From NCBI RefSeq assembly GCF_036417845.1, contig NC_089978.1, positions 143,406,007 through 143,470,006 on the forward strand: DNA of 64,000 bases, given 5' to 3'. Below, one piece after another: positions 31,861 through 43,218 of this stretch. The notes under the pieces were generated by a model. That model saw nothing but the letters and a program-made list of their open reading frames with translations, ran no database searches and was not told the origin of the DNA. Positions within the stretch are counted from its first letter, which is position 1. Each line of letters starts with the position of its first letter. This DNA comes from Apteryx mantelli. Lineage: Eukaryota; Chordata; Aves; Apterygiformes; Apterygidae. The position numbers and the translations under genes are program-made.

Positions 31861-34800
31861 GGTATCATGTCGGGGTGGTATCCACGCGGCTTGTGGCTGA
31901 GTGCAGGGCGCCTCCTTCATGGCAGGCCGGACACGGCTGCCGCTGACTCACGGGGCAGGGCCTACTTCGGCCTGGTTTAGGGCCGCGGAAGGGGTTGTGC
32001 CTGGCGGGCCTGCGCATCCTGAGCTCCCTCCTGCCTTGCCTTGCTTTTCTTGCCGTGGTATAATAGTGCCTGGGGTTCATGCTGGTGTGAAGGGACTGGA
32101 GAGAAAGCAGCCTTCTCTGCTGTGGTTACACGTTGAAAATAGCCATCCCAGGCGTTTCCTCATTGTTTATGGCCAGGATAATATTTTAAAATAATAACAG
32201 TCAGAAGCAATCTGAGTTCACCTAAAAGCTGCAACTCTTAAGCTTGGATTGCAAGACTTTTGGTGCTAAGCTTGCAACCAGAAACACCTTGACCTAACAT
32301 TAAAAAGGAGGTAAGAAGTGCCTTTTTGCTCTTCCAAAGCATATAAATTCATTAAATGGAGAGAAAAATGCAAAGAGACCAGTAGCAGAAATAGAGGCAC
32401 TGATTGTTATCGTATTTGGGACCCTAAGATTCCTGAAGCAGAGACTTACTTGCCAGTTGTGTACCCATTTTTAGCTTTCAAGTGATGTATTTTCTCCACG
32501 TGTTAATGCTTTTCTTCTTTACAAAACCTAAAAATATTGAACAGTTTTCAGGGAAGAATTTGTAAAACTCCTACTTTCCTGTCCTCCTGGGATTTTAGAT
32601 ACACCACTTTTAAAATGTGGCTCACTGCATGATGTTGACATAAATCAGTGTTAATACCTTGAATTTAAAATTAAATGTTTCCTGAAGTATCTCTCACCAT
32701 CAAAAACAGGATGGTCACAAACCTATTAACATTTTCTTTAACTGGGTACTCCACTGGTTGCTGTTTAGATCCCATCAGTGGTTCCATATGTTTTTAATAG
32801 TCCCTTAAATCTGGGAATACTCAAAACATTAGCCTTTGATCACATTCTCTCTGGTAGTCCCTTCCAAAATTCCCACCTTTAATTAAAAAATAGAATCCCT
32901 GAAATATTCTTACTACTGTGCCAAACATCCCACCTTAACTTGTTCTACTACAGGCTCCTAGTAGTTTAAGGTTATCCTTTCCCAGAGTATGGGGACATCC
33001 TGGCTTGCCCCTTCATAGTTGCAAAAACAGAGATGCAGTCTTTAGACTGCAGAGAATGTCTGCAAAGAATTTCTAGAACAATTTCTCTTTGCTTTCGGTA
33101 GCACAATAAATATGCAAGTCTCTGTTAATAACAAGTACTGTGATCCTATCCTCTGATCACACCAGAAGCCTTTTAGTTTTTCAGATCTGCGCCACTGAAC
33201 TTCTCTAAGTCATGGAGGTTGCTCCCAGAACTCTGCATTGTTTCTTTGGCTTGTTTAGCCCCAAGAACCTCAAAGCTACTTCCTTCTGCAGGCAAGCTCC
33301 TCGAGTTCCCCTTTGGTGAGCTGCTTTTCCTCTGTGGTTTTTAAAAGCCGACTCAGTGCTACTGTTTCCTGTTTGCTTTCCACTCTCCCTTTGAGATGTG
33401 GGAAGGACTCATTTCATTCTGGTTGTAGTTACTGTTTTATTCAACTGTCATTTGGCCTCTTCAGTTGCTGGGAGCCATTAATGGCTGCATTATTTGTACC
33501 CCTCCCAGTATCCTTAAAACTCTGAACAGAAGTTAGTTCTTTGAGGCCAAGTAGATAGCAGTACAACAGTGAGTAGATAACCTTAATCAAACAATATTTA
33601 CATAAAAATGGAGAAATATTCTGTGTTGTCCCCAGAGGTTCTAGATCAAATGGACCATTCTCTTCCCTCTCAAAGAATTTATACTTTTTTTTTTGTCCAA
33701 AACTTTTTTAAAAATAAAATGCATTTTCTAGCAACTATATTGATGCACAGTGTAATTCAAAACAAAAGGGTGACTGTTAAATGCAGGTGAGCTCTGTACT
33801 ATTTACCAACTACTGGTAGAAGATTACTTGCATTGAAAAATGCGAAGATGAGAATCACACTGTGTAGAGAGAGACAATAAAGTGGTCAGTGTAGCAAACT
33901 TGTATGCCTTCAGACTCCTGCAGGCAGAAACAGCCGCAGCAATAACGAAAGCAAAGAGCTTTAGGCATTCAGGGAATTCTACGGTTTTGACTAGACTTTA
34001 TCTGCTCTGTCTTAGCTTGGTCAGATTTTTTTCCCATTCCTTTCTTCACATTCTCTTCATCCCAGTTTCCTTCTGCAGTTGTCCCTTTATCTTTTTCTGT
34101 GCCATGCCCTCCATATATTTGCTACTGATTTTTTTTCTTTTGTCTTGTTCTCTCCTTCCACATAAAGCCATTATGCTATTTGATATTCCTTTGCTTTATA
34201 CCCCATTTCTCTACCTAATGTCCATCTGAAAGACACAGCTTGCTAAACTCTCTGGAGTTAGTAGTCTGTGTTTGAGCAGTGCCTGTCACACAGCGGAGCC
34301 CCATTTTTGCTTGGGTTTCAAAGATGAACATAAAAGTGATTCAAATGAAGATGCTGAAAAGGACAGTTGCAACTGTTTTAGGAAAAGAAGTTTTAGAAGG
34401 TATTCTCTTGAGGTCTCTAAAGAATACAATGGTTATGGTAGAAATAGAATAATCTCACCTTTATTTCATCACATAATATAAAAGCAGAGGTTCAGCTCAG
34501 TGAAATAGTACAGTCAGTAAGTGTTGAACACTTAGAAAGAAATAATTTTTCAAATGAAGTTTACTGATCAGTGGAATTCTTTCCTGGTGGAAGACAGTGA
34601 GTTAAATGATACAGGTGAAAAGGTTTTAAGAATGAACAGATAACTTCATAAATTCCACAAAGAAAATGAAGTGTATCACTTCAGATATAAAACAAACGGT
34701 GCAAATTTTATGCAAACATGGAACAACTGGCTTTCTAACTGATACTACAGGAGAAGGTCAGGGGAGGGGGCAGGGGATTTATAGTAGACCACAAGCATCT

Positions 34801-35131
34801 TGTACTTGGTTTAGATACCTTGTAGTACAGTGTGAGCATAAAAATAAAGCTACCTATTTCTCACTAACTTTTGATGTAAATTGAGTCATCTTTGCTTTAT
34901 ATAGCTTTTCTGTTGTTACAGTACATGAAAGTTATATCCTGTTTTCTTCCCAGAGTGCTTTCTTGTATGAGGTGTCGAAATATTACAGCCTAATGTGTAG
35001 TGCAATTCTCACTGAATGTAATAGCACTAAATTTAGGTCTTGATTCTGCAGTACTAACACACTTGAGCAGTCTTAAACTCAGTAGGCTTGTTTAAAGGCA
35101 TGGTCTTACTTCAAGAGACCCAGAACTGAAA

Positions 35132-35178
35132 TGTATTTGTATTGTAGTATTGTATTTGTATTGTAGTATTGTATTTGT
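35132..35178. repeat. Tandem 19-nt repeat, about 2.5 copies
   Basis: Two full copies and a partial third of a 19-nt unit (TGTATTTGTATTGTAGTAT). A second small duplication, TTTTAAGTAAAAG, follows at about 35296-35322. Confidence 0.85.
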
Positions 35179-35944
35179 ACAATACCACTAATTCATACTC
35201 CTGTATTTGTAGTCCACCATGTCCAGATGACTGTCTGCTAAAATAACTGCTGTAGTTAAACCTCATTGTAAACCACATATACATGTGTGTAGTGTTTTAA
35301 GTAAAAGCTTTTAAGTAAAAGTTAAAAAGTAAACATAAAAGCTTAATTACTTAAGCCTTTTTTTTAAACCACTGATATTGATAGTATCCCTTTAGGGTCT
35401 AAAATTAATTTGTTTATACACTTCCTTTGGGAAGTAAAGAACAAAACTAAACAAGCTTATGGGGTCTGATCGCAGCTTTTATGTAGTCTTACAAGTCTGT
35501 GCTATAATCCTTTTAAAACTTAGTATGAGTAGACTGGATTCAAGAAAAAATATACCTTTGACAAAGAGATAAGTATCTCAGAGACCTTGCAAACCTTGAT
35601 GTAATAAATAGAGCCTCCTTGATTTTAGTGGGAACACAAATCTGTTTATCAGTTTGTAGAACTGGCCCAAGATTCGCAGCAGTACAGTGAAAGATAACAG
35701 TATCATCCTGGTTGGATGTAAGCCACAGATCACTCCTGTTTTGTAGTTTTGTAATGATTCTGATTACTTTCCAACATAGGAAACCAGAATACAGTAAATG
35801 AAAATACTTTTCCCTCAGTTTAGGGAGCTGAATTAACATCAGGGAACACTGGCACTGGCAATCCATAAAATCTATGCAGTTCTCCTGAAATCAGGATATC
35901 CTGTTAGAAAAGCTTCAAAAATCCTTCCTTTTCATTACTGCAAC

Positions 35945-36240
35945 AGTTTAAAATCAGACTCGACCTCCAGCATAGCCTTCCTGGGGCAACCCAGCGTGTT
36001 CAGGCCGGGATTGCATATGGTCACCTGATCACACTCTGGCAGGTAGGAGCTGGCACCAGCCTCCCAGGGACTAAAAATCGGGAGAGGGCCTGCACTGCAG
36101 CCAGCTGTAGCCGACAGCTGGCCCACTGGGGCCCTCTGCCAGCTGGCACAAGTGAGAGCAACCCCATGACTGGTGTACACACAGCAGAAACTCGGGGAAC
36201 CATAACCAGCCCTTCGCAGATTTTGGCACAGGAGAAAATC
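35945..36240. other. Isolated GC-rich patch of unknown nature
   Basis: About 300 bp clearly richer in GC than the DNA on both sides. It includes repeated AGCTGG/CCAGCTG motifs and an 81-codon minus-strand ORF without recognisable domains. It could be a decayed mobile element, a regulatory element or an old processed insertion. I do not recognise it. Confidence 0.4.
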
Positions 36241-39200
36241 TGGCCTGCAAGATGTTTAAACTAAGTAATCAAAAGGCATGAGTGGGCAAATACAGTCTTA
36301 GTGATACAGGAAACCTTCCCCAGAGAGTTAGTTTGGGAGATATTCCGTCTGGATCCAACTGAAACACCAATGCCAAACATACTCTGGAGAAATATGGGTT
36401 CATGCCAAGGTGTGCAATTGAGCTCTTTGTTGAGCCAGATTGAATCCAAGCCTCTGGATGACAGCTACTCTAGAGCTTTATGAAAGCGTGAGCCAGTTTT
36501 CGTAGAAATAATCGTGGTTCAAAGTCCCCTTCTGGAAAATGCTAAATAGTATCTTGTTCCAGCAGCAAAAATAATGCCCTTCAGAAATACCTTTATGAGA
36601 CAAGAAAAAAAGTCATCCATACATAGTGGTTTGCCTGCAACTCTGTCTTCAGCCTGAACACTGAAAATAAAGATTGTAATTTTGTCTCAGCAGGGGGCAG
36701 AGAACACATAAAGAGGAACTGAAAGACTAATCCAGCGCTGCCCTTGCAAGACACATTCTATTTAAGCTGAAAAGGTCAGCGCCCACATGATTGCATTAGC
36801 CACCACACCAGGTCAGTTGAAGGTATGAGGCTTTGATAGGTCATCTGTATTTACAGAGGGCAAGACATTTCGGGTGTAGTTTACTGACAAAAGCCAAGAA
36901 GTCCAATACAGCTATCATACTGAAATTTAATAAATGGGAAAAGAAAAAAAATCTTGATCTGTTTTTTTAAAAACCTTTTTAGTATAACAGATACATGTTT
37001 TCTCTACTGCTTACACCTATTATTGCAGAAGCTTGATTGTTTAAAGTGCTTTACCTGTCAACTCTCATTCATTGTGACTACAGCAGACATAGTGCTTAAG
37101 AAAAAGTCCATTTATAAAATATTCTTTCAATAAGGAGTTTTCCAGAGACACTCAATAGGATTTTAGGCGTTTTCTCATTCTGTTTTTATATGCTGGTAGG
37201 ATTGGACATTGTTGCCTGGAAGGTTTTCTGAAGAATTCCTTGCAAGTATTTTAATTGGAAATGCATCTGTTATGCTGTATAAGGACTCCTGATCCACACT
37301 ATGCAGAAGACTGATTATTAGAAAATACGCAGTGCTGTCTAATGACTACAGGCGTCAGGTCCCTACAGTGCTGATGGCAGGCAAACATGCTCATTGTTGA
37401 GCCAGGATTAGAGTGCCATTACAGGTTTTCTCCTTGTCATTGTCTCTGTTTTGCTGTGTTTACTTGATCAACTGTTTAACCTCTGAGTACCTCAATATAG
37501 CTGTCTATAAAATGGCTTTGTTTTCTTGGCTGTTTCTTTCTAGTCCAAAAATGATAAAGGGGGAATTAAAGGAATATCTCCCAGAAGTGAAGTGGATTTG
37601 CTAAAATGTCAACACTGATCTCTTAATTAGCCCCTCAGGATACCATGTTGTCTCTTGGTCCTCAGTGAGGAAGAGTATGTAATGAAGTATGTAAGGAAGA
37701 GTAGTAATGAAATGGAGTCCATACTACTCCTACATAATCAAAATTGCAAAGTCAGGGGGCTTGTGAGAGTTCTGTTACAAAAGCTGCATTTTAAAATATT
37801 GTCTTATTTAGATAATTAAAAGCTGATAAAAAGAATGAGAATGAAATACAGTTATTACTAAAATGTTTATGTTTAAAATAAAGTGTACTTATACATGTAT
37901 ATCCAAACCTTTTCTATCATTATGAATAAGACACTGGAGAATTTCTTCCAGTGGTCTATGTGTTGACTCCAGTTCTTAATCTCGGTTAGCCGTTAATTTA
38001 TGTAAATTTAGGCCTTCTTTTCTGGTGTTTTCAAATACACTTTTTTGTTACAATTCTGCTAAAACCAAGGCGTCTAAAACACAGCTTGTTCTCCCCAGTG
38101 AGGAAGACCTTTGTACAAAACAGAGCTGCAGGGAACAGCATACATGAGAACTTACCTTTTACAATACTCTTGGAGGGAAAAAGCACAACTGTCCTTCCTG
38201 CAGTCTCCTAATAGGATTGTCCCTGCTATAAACTATTTCTAATGTGTTGTGTCCATCTGCAGTGCTACCATAAGAACCAAAGACAGGTGTGTAGGCTAGC
38301 TAGCACATGACATAGGTTTCTAAAGGATAATGCCTAAGGCATGTTCCTCACTGTGCATGAGAGCACTCTGAAAGGAGGAAAAACTCTACAATGTCTTAAA
38401 GAGGGTCAGTAGTTAATAGTGGAGCTGTGTGAATTATTGAGTTTTGTTTGTTTGGCTGTTATGTTTCCTTCCCTAAGATATTCTAAAAATTAAAATTTCA
38501 TATTAACTAAAATAATTTTTGTTGTTTCTTGAAAACAAAGGCAAAATACGTAGACACAACCATGGACCAGCTGATGTGCTTTGTCCAAACTGAAATTAAA
38601 TGTTTCCATTCATTTTTGTGTGTGTTTTAACTATTTTTTAAAAACTGGGGGTTTTTCAAAAGGAAAAAGTTAGGTTTCTCTGCACTTTTCTCTGTTTTGG
38701 GGGGGAGGGCAATTTCACCAAAATACTCATCAAATAATATACAATCTCTTAATTCTATATAATGGATTTGTCCAAAGACGACACAATTGACCAGTTCAAA
38801 GTTAACATTCAAAGTCAGGGGCATATCTATTCAGTTTGGCTTCTGTTACCTCGGTTAGAAAAATGCCTGTGGAAATCCCATCTTTGTTCTCAAAGAGATT
38901 TCTTTGATGCCATTTTCAAGATTCTTCTGTACACTATTAGAACTCTATCATCATTGTAATAGTAATTACTTCAAAGTGGGGTCATTAGCCCTAATTAATA
39001 TTTACAAACACACCAGTGTTAAGATGAGACATTTTATGAAAGAGTGGAATATTTTGCCAGAGTAAAATATCTTAGCAATCCAAGAGTGCTTACAGCACTC
39101 TTCTGTTCAGCCTCAGCTGCAAAATAGGTCAAGACTGTCAATTTTTCTCATTCTGTGACTCTAATGTAAATTCTGCTCTACCAGACTTCAAACAAAAGAT

Positions 39201-42200
39201 TAGTTTGTACCAGGTTTGCAGATCCTTGCAGCAGTAACTGTCTTAATTTAAAAAATACTAATTACTTGAGCTATTTTTTCACATGTAAGCTTTTTCTCAT
39301 TTTACAAACATGCCATATTTTTGGCTGCATCTCTATAAAGTTTTAGGAAACAATCAGGTTTATTAACATTTTCCATATTTATAGAAAACTATATTTCTTT
39401 ATGAATATCAAATTGTGTTATTATCTACATATGATGATTTGTAGAAATACAGAGCCTAATTCTACCCACAGTGAGAATTTGGGAAGTTGTAAGAACCTAG
39501 TTGGAAAGAAGTATTATTTCTGCTTTTCAGTGTCCAGATGGTTAGAATGTTTGCAAGGGATTTTTTTATTATTGTTTTTGCTTTCCATCTTCTCAGATGG
39601 AAATGTAAGAGTTGTTATTCTAAGCCTATAGTCATTGTTAGAAAAATTGAATTCCATCTGCTACTAACTGAAGGAAGAGGGGGAAAATCAAAAGAAAACC
39701 CCATTTGCCAGGCGATGTTTGTTGCCACTTCTGAGCCAAAAAACTCAAGCCACTGTGCATGGAGAACTCTGGATAACTGGTGACTTAACCTAGTAGGCAG
39801 CAAGGCAGATACACATTTTTATTATGGACCTTTATTTGTGTGCTTTTTGATATGTCCTCATTCCTAACCACAAAACTTCTAGATATTTTTGTAAAGTAAC
39901 AGTCAACTTACCATTCAACAAACTGAGAGAGACGCTGTGTATTCATTTAGATAAAGACCTGCTAAATCAAGTCTAGGTTTCTAAGTAAATAAAAATATCA
40001 TAGCTATCATGTATGGCCAAACTTCCAGAAACCTCAAATACTTTGCAATTGGTATTTTTGAGTAAGTTTGGCCTTGCCTCCAGGATGCTGGGTGCCTATT
40101 GAGTATACTTACAAAACTGTGGGGACGGAGAAAGGCAGCAATACATTTTGTCAGTCAGTTTCCCTGTGAAAATCTTTCAGGATCATATTTTTTTCATGTA
40201 ATATAATTAGTCTTGTATCTAGCCCTGCTTTTCCTTAGCCAGTCTTTTCCTAACTTCCTTTACCTTCAATAGTCCTTAAGGTAGCAGGCTGACCTCCTAA
40301 AACCCTATGGCCAAATTATTCTGATACATGGCTTTTTGTGCATTTAATAAATTTTATAAGTCTTCCTAATGTTCAGCCCTTTATTGATACCACTGTTAGG
40401 TTGCCTCGTTATATTTTAGGTACTCTAAATTGTTGAAGCCCTGTATAAAGAACTTAGGGCCATTTCAGCACTTGGACTGCTGAAGGGACTCAGAGTTATC
40501 AGTCCTGCACCCCTTGTAAGCACCTTTGGCAGAGCTCATACTGCCTCCTGTATTTCCCAGAACTCAAAACCTTTAACAGTCACCAGACAGTCTGACAGCC
40601 TCTTTTCTTCTTCAGCTCTTTCATCTTCTGCAGCATCGATCCTTGCTGCTAACTCTCCTTTCCATAGGAAGAGTGAGATTCCTGGTGAATCCTAGCTCAC
40701 AGAGGGCCAACTGTATTATATCTGTGTCCCCTGCGTAGGATGATGTTAATGAAAGGTCTGAGAAAGATGTACCATCTTGAACTGAAGGGCTCACCTCCTT
40801 TATATGGCATACTTCACTCCAGTAAGCTTCCTCAAAAGTAGTTTAGATTGTGGGGCACATGTGAGTATTGACTGACCAGAGAGACCCTGCCCTAATACAT
40901 TAAGCTTCCCTGGTCTTCATACCTAGTCCACTTGGGGCAAATGGAGGTGATTCTGCTAGTACAGTTATTCTGTCTCCTGCTTTGCTCAGCAAGATGAGAA
41001 TCCCTTTGCTCCAACCCATACTATAAGGGTTCCACCTCCTTAAAAACCTAACTGTTACTACGCTGAACAAGTTTGTGGAAATGACTGATACCTCTTGCTT
41101 AAGTTGCCTCAGTCAGAGAAAGCCATTTCCCTCAAGATTAGAATCTCTTTTATCCATGTAAATATGATTAGGGCTCTCAAGAGTTCACAATTTGGACTTC
41201 TGCATGTGTCCTAGGTGCATGAGCTCTTATTGGCTATATTGACTGTATAATTTAGTCAGTGGAGGCCAGATACTGATTTGGGTCACTCTAAAATAGACAC
41301 CTTTTGGCTGGTCAGCTCAATAGCCTTCTAGACACCACTAGACACGTTGACTGTATCTCCACTGATTATAATGCAAGCCTAGAGACAAAGTACATGTATA
41401 ATCACCTGCATATAGGCATCTAAAATTATGTGTCTTAATCTCAAACTGAACCCTACTCTAGTCTCCCTCTGTTACAGTCTTTAATAGCAGGTTTCAAGGT
41501 ACGTGTCTGGAATTCTGCAGAGTGAAAACCATCTTTCTTCACCTAACGTTGATGGAAATCACTTCATATGTTTAAAAGGTAGGCACTTTTCCTGTCTCCC
41601 TTTGTTCCACTATAGAGGACATGCCTGCAAATATTTTCATAATCCACAAATTTTTGAATTTTTTTCCTGCTTGACTTGGATCTACACATCTCTTGCAAGG
41701 TAATGGAGGAGTCCATAGTAAGGAGAAGTATAAGCCAGGAAGTAGTACTATCATCTGCAGTGGTAGGTAGATTGAGTTTCAGGCTTTACAGTATTTGGGT
41801 CTTCCAGAAAATCTGTAGCCTTGTCTGTTGCAGGGACTTCAACAATCTGGTTATAGTCTTCCTTCAAATTTAGTGTTTTAGTGTACTATTGACCACAGTC
41901 TCAAAAAGCCATGCAGCTTTGGAAATATAGAAAAATTCTAAGGTTATTTTATCTTATAATTATACTAATTTTAAATACCATTTAGTCCAGGGGAATGAAG
42001 TAAAGGCAAGAGTAAGACTAGTCAAAGCAGCAAGTCAATTATACAAATAATTGTTTTGATATTTTTTGCAAAAATCAAGAGTGGCCATAATAGTATTTTT
42101 CACAAGGAATTGTATTTTTGTTTTTAATGTATTATAAAAGAAACTGTTGACAAGATATATATAGGGAAAGTGAATTTCTGAGCTTATGGGATATCTAAGA

Positions 42201-42353
42201 AATGAATTTGGGATAATCAGTCACTGTTGAGGAAAACTTCTTGCAAAGCAAAGACTGAAGGAATAAATAGCTTAAAAGAAGTTAACCAGATTGAAAAATT
42301 GAGCTATTAACCTTTTTACAAACGAATGTTTTTTGTCTTCATTTGACTTTGAG

Positions 42354-42381
42354 ATATATATATATATATTATATATATATA
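42354..42381. repeat. TA dinucleotide run, slightly interrupted
   Basis: A tract of alternating TA with one T-T interruption, about 28 nt; self-complementary. Confidence 0.85.
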
Positions 42382-43056
42382 AAATACATGCATTTAGTAA
42401 GGTGTTTATGGATATCTCTAATCTGTAAAACTAAATGTCTGCACAGCAGACAATATTTTGTCTATGGACCGAGACTAAAGTATATTTTCCTCACAGTAAA
42501 CAACTTATCCTATCAATAGGATCAGTCCTCAGAGCTAGAATCAAATCAAATACTTTTACAATTCACTCATTGCTAGGGAAAACAAGCAAATTAACCATTT
42601 TTCTGGAAAAAAAAATCTTTCTCACTGAAAGAAACAGTGAAAAATTTTGAAGTTAGAGAACTTTAGAAATGGTCTTTGCATTGGCATGCCATCAACTTTT
42701 GATTTATCCATTGGTAGATTATTCAGGTTGGTGGATAATTTGTCCTGTAGATGTGCAACATTCAAGCTTATGAGGCAGCTTACATTTAAAAGCAATGTAT
42801 TTTCATATTTTCATTGCACTGTCCTGCACTGCTCCTATCACCTGATTTACACAGATGTTAAATCATCTGTGTTTTATTGTATCCTGTGCAAAGGTGTGCT
42901 GTCTAACAACCAATTCTGATGGCAAGTTAAGAAACGTGTAGCTGGAAGAGAGAAGTGGAGAAGCCATTTGCTAAGCTGAGGCATTACTTCCAAAAGAGAG
43001 GGCGGCACCAGCAAGGAGTATAGCTTGCAGAAGGTGTTTTTTAATGGCTAGTGTTG

Positions 43057-43213
43057 AACTGGGCAGACTGCCTCCTGTTTTGGTCTCTACGGCCATGGGA
43101 CCCTGTTTGAAGATCGACAACTGATGGCAAGAGATGGGATCCACCTCACGAGGTGGGGCACGCGGGTCTTTGCCAACAGGTTGGCCAACCTGGTAAGGAG
43201 GTCTTTAAACTAG
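43057..43213 (+). pseudogene. CR1-B ORF1 C-terminal fragment (esterase-like end)
   Basis: An open stretch ends at TAG 43211-43213 and includes HGTLFEDRQLMARDGIHLTR and FANRLANLVRRSLN. The DGIHL block resembles the Asp-x-x-His end of the SGNH/esterase-like domain in CR1 ORF1. Only the last ~50 residues are present because the insertion is 5'-truncated. The ORF2 ATG follows 5 nt after the stop. Confidence 0.7.
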
Positions 43214-43218
43214 GAAAG

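Larger units (their letters stand above)
30760..31900. promoter_or_regulatory. CpG island, NUP50 promoter, possibly bidirectional
   Basis: About 1.1 kb of strongly GC- and CpG-rich DNA in an otherwise AT-rich window, lying 5' of NUP50. It contains a YY1-type site, an NRF1-type palindrome, two CACGTG boxes and a CCAAT box. It also has a 10-11 C run near 31064-31073 and a G run near 31092-31106. ORFs on both strands here are by-products of high GC. The + strand side has a TATA-like box at 31853-31860. Confidence 0.85.
31901..43049. other. Intergenic region upstream of NUP50
   Basis: About 11 kb, AT-rich. No protein-coding exon is recognised. It holds a tandem 19-nt repeat at 35132-35178, a GC-rich patch at about 35945-36240 and a TA run at 42354-42381. 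Many short ORFs exist but none has family features. By human synteny the next gene to the right would be PHF21B, which I do not see. Confidence 0.55.

Noticed and set aside
31049..32194. Long ORFs on both strands in the CpG island (up to about 150 codons)
   Set aside because: High GC removes stop codons. Frames overlap on both strands and are low-complexity in Pro, Arg, Ala and Gly, with no domain and no splice support.
34272..34481. Possible small coding exon (69 codons, charged)
   Set aside because: No clear splice sites on both sides and no recognised protein family; the open frame is short enough to be chance.
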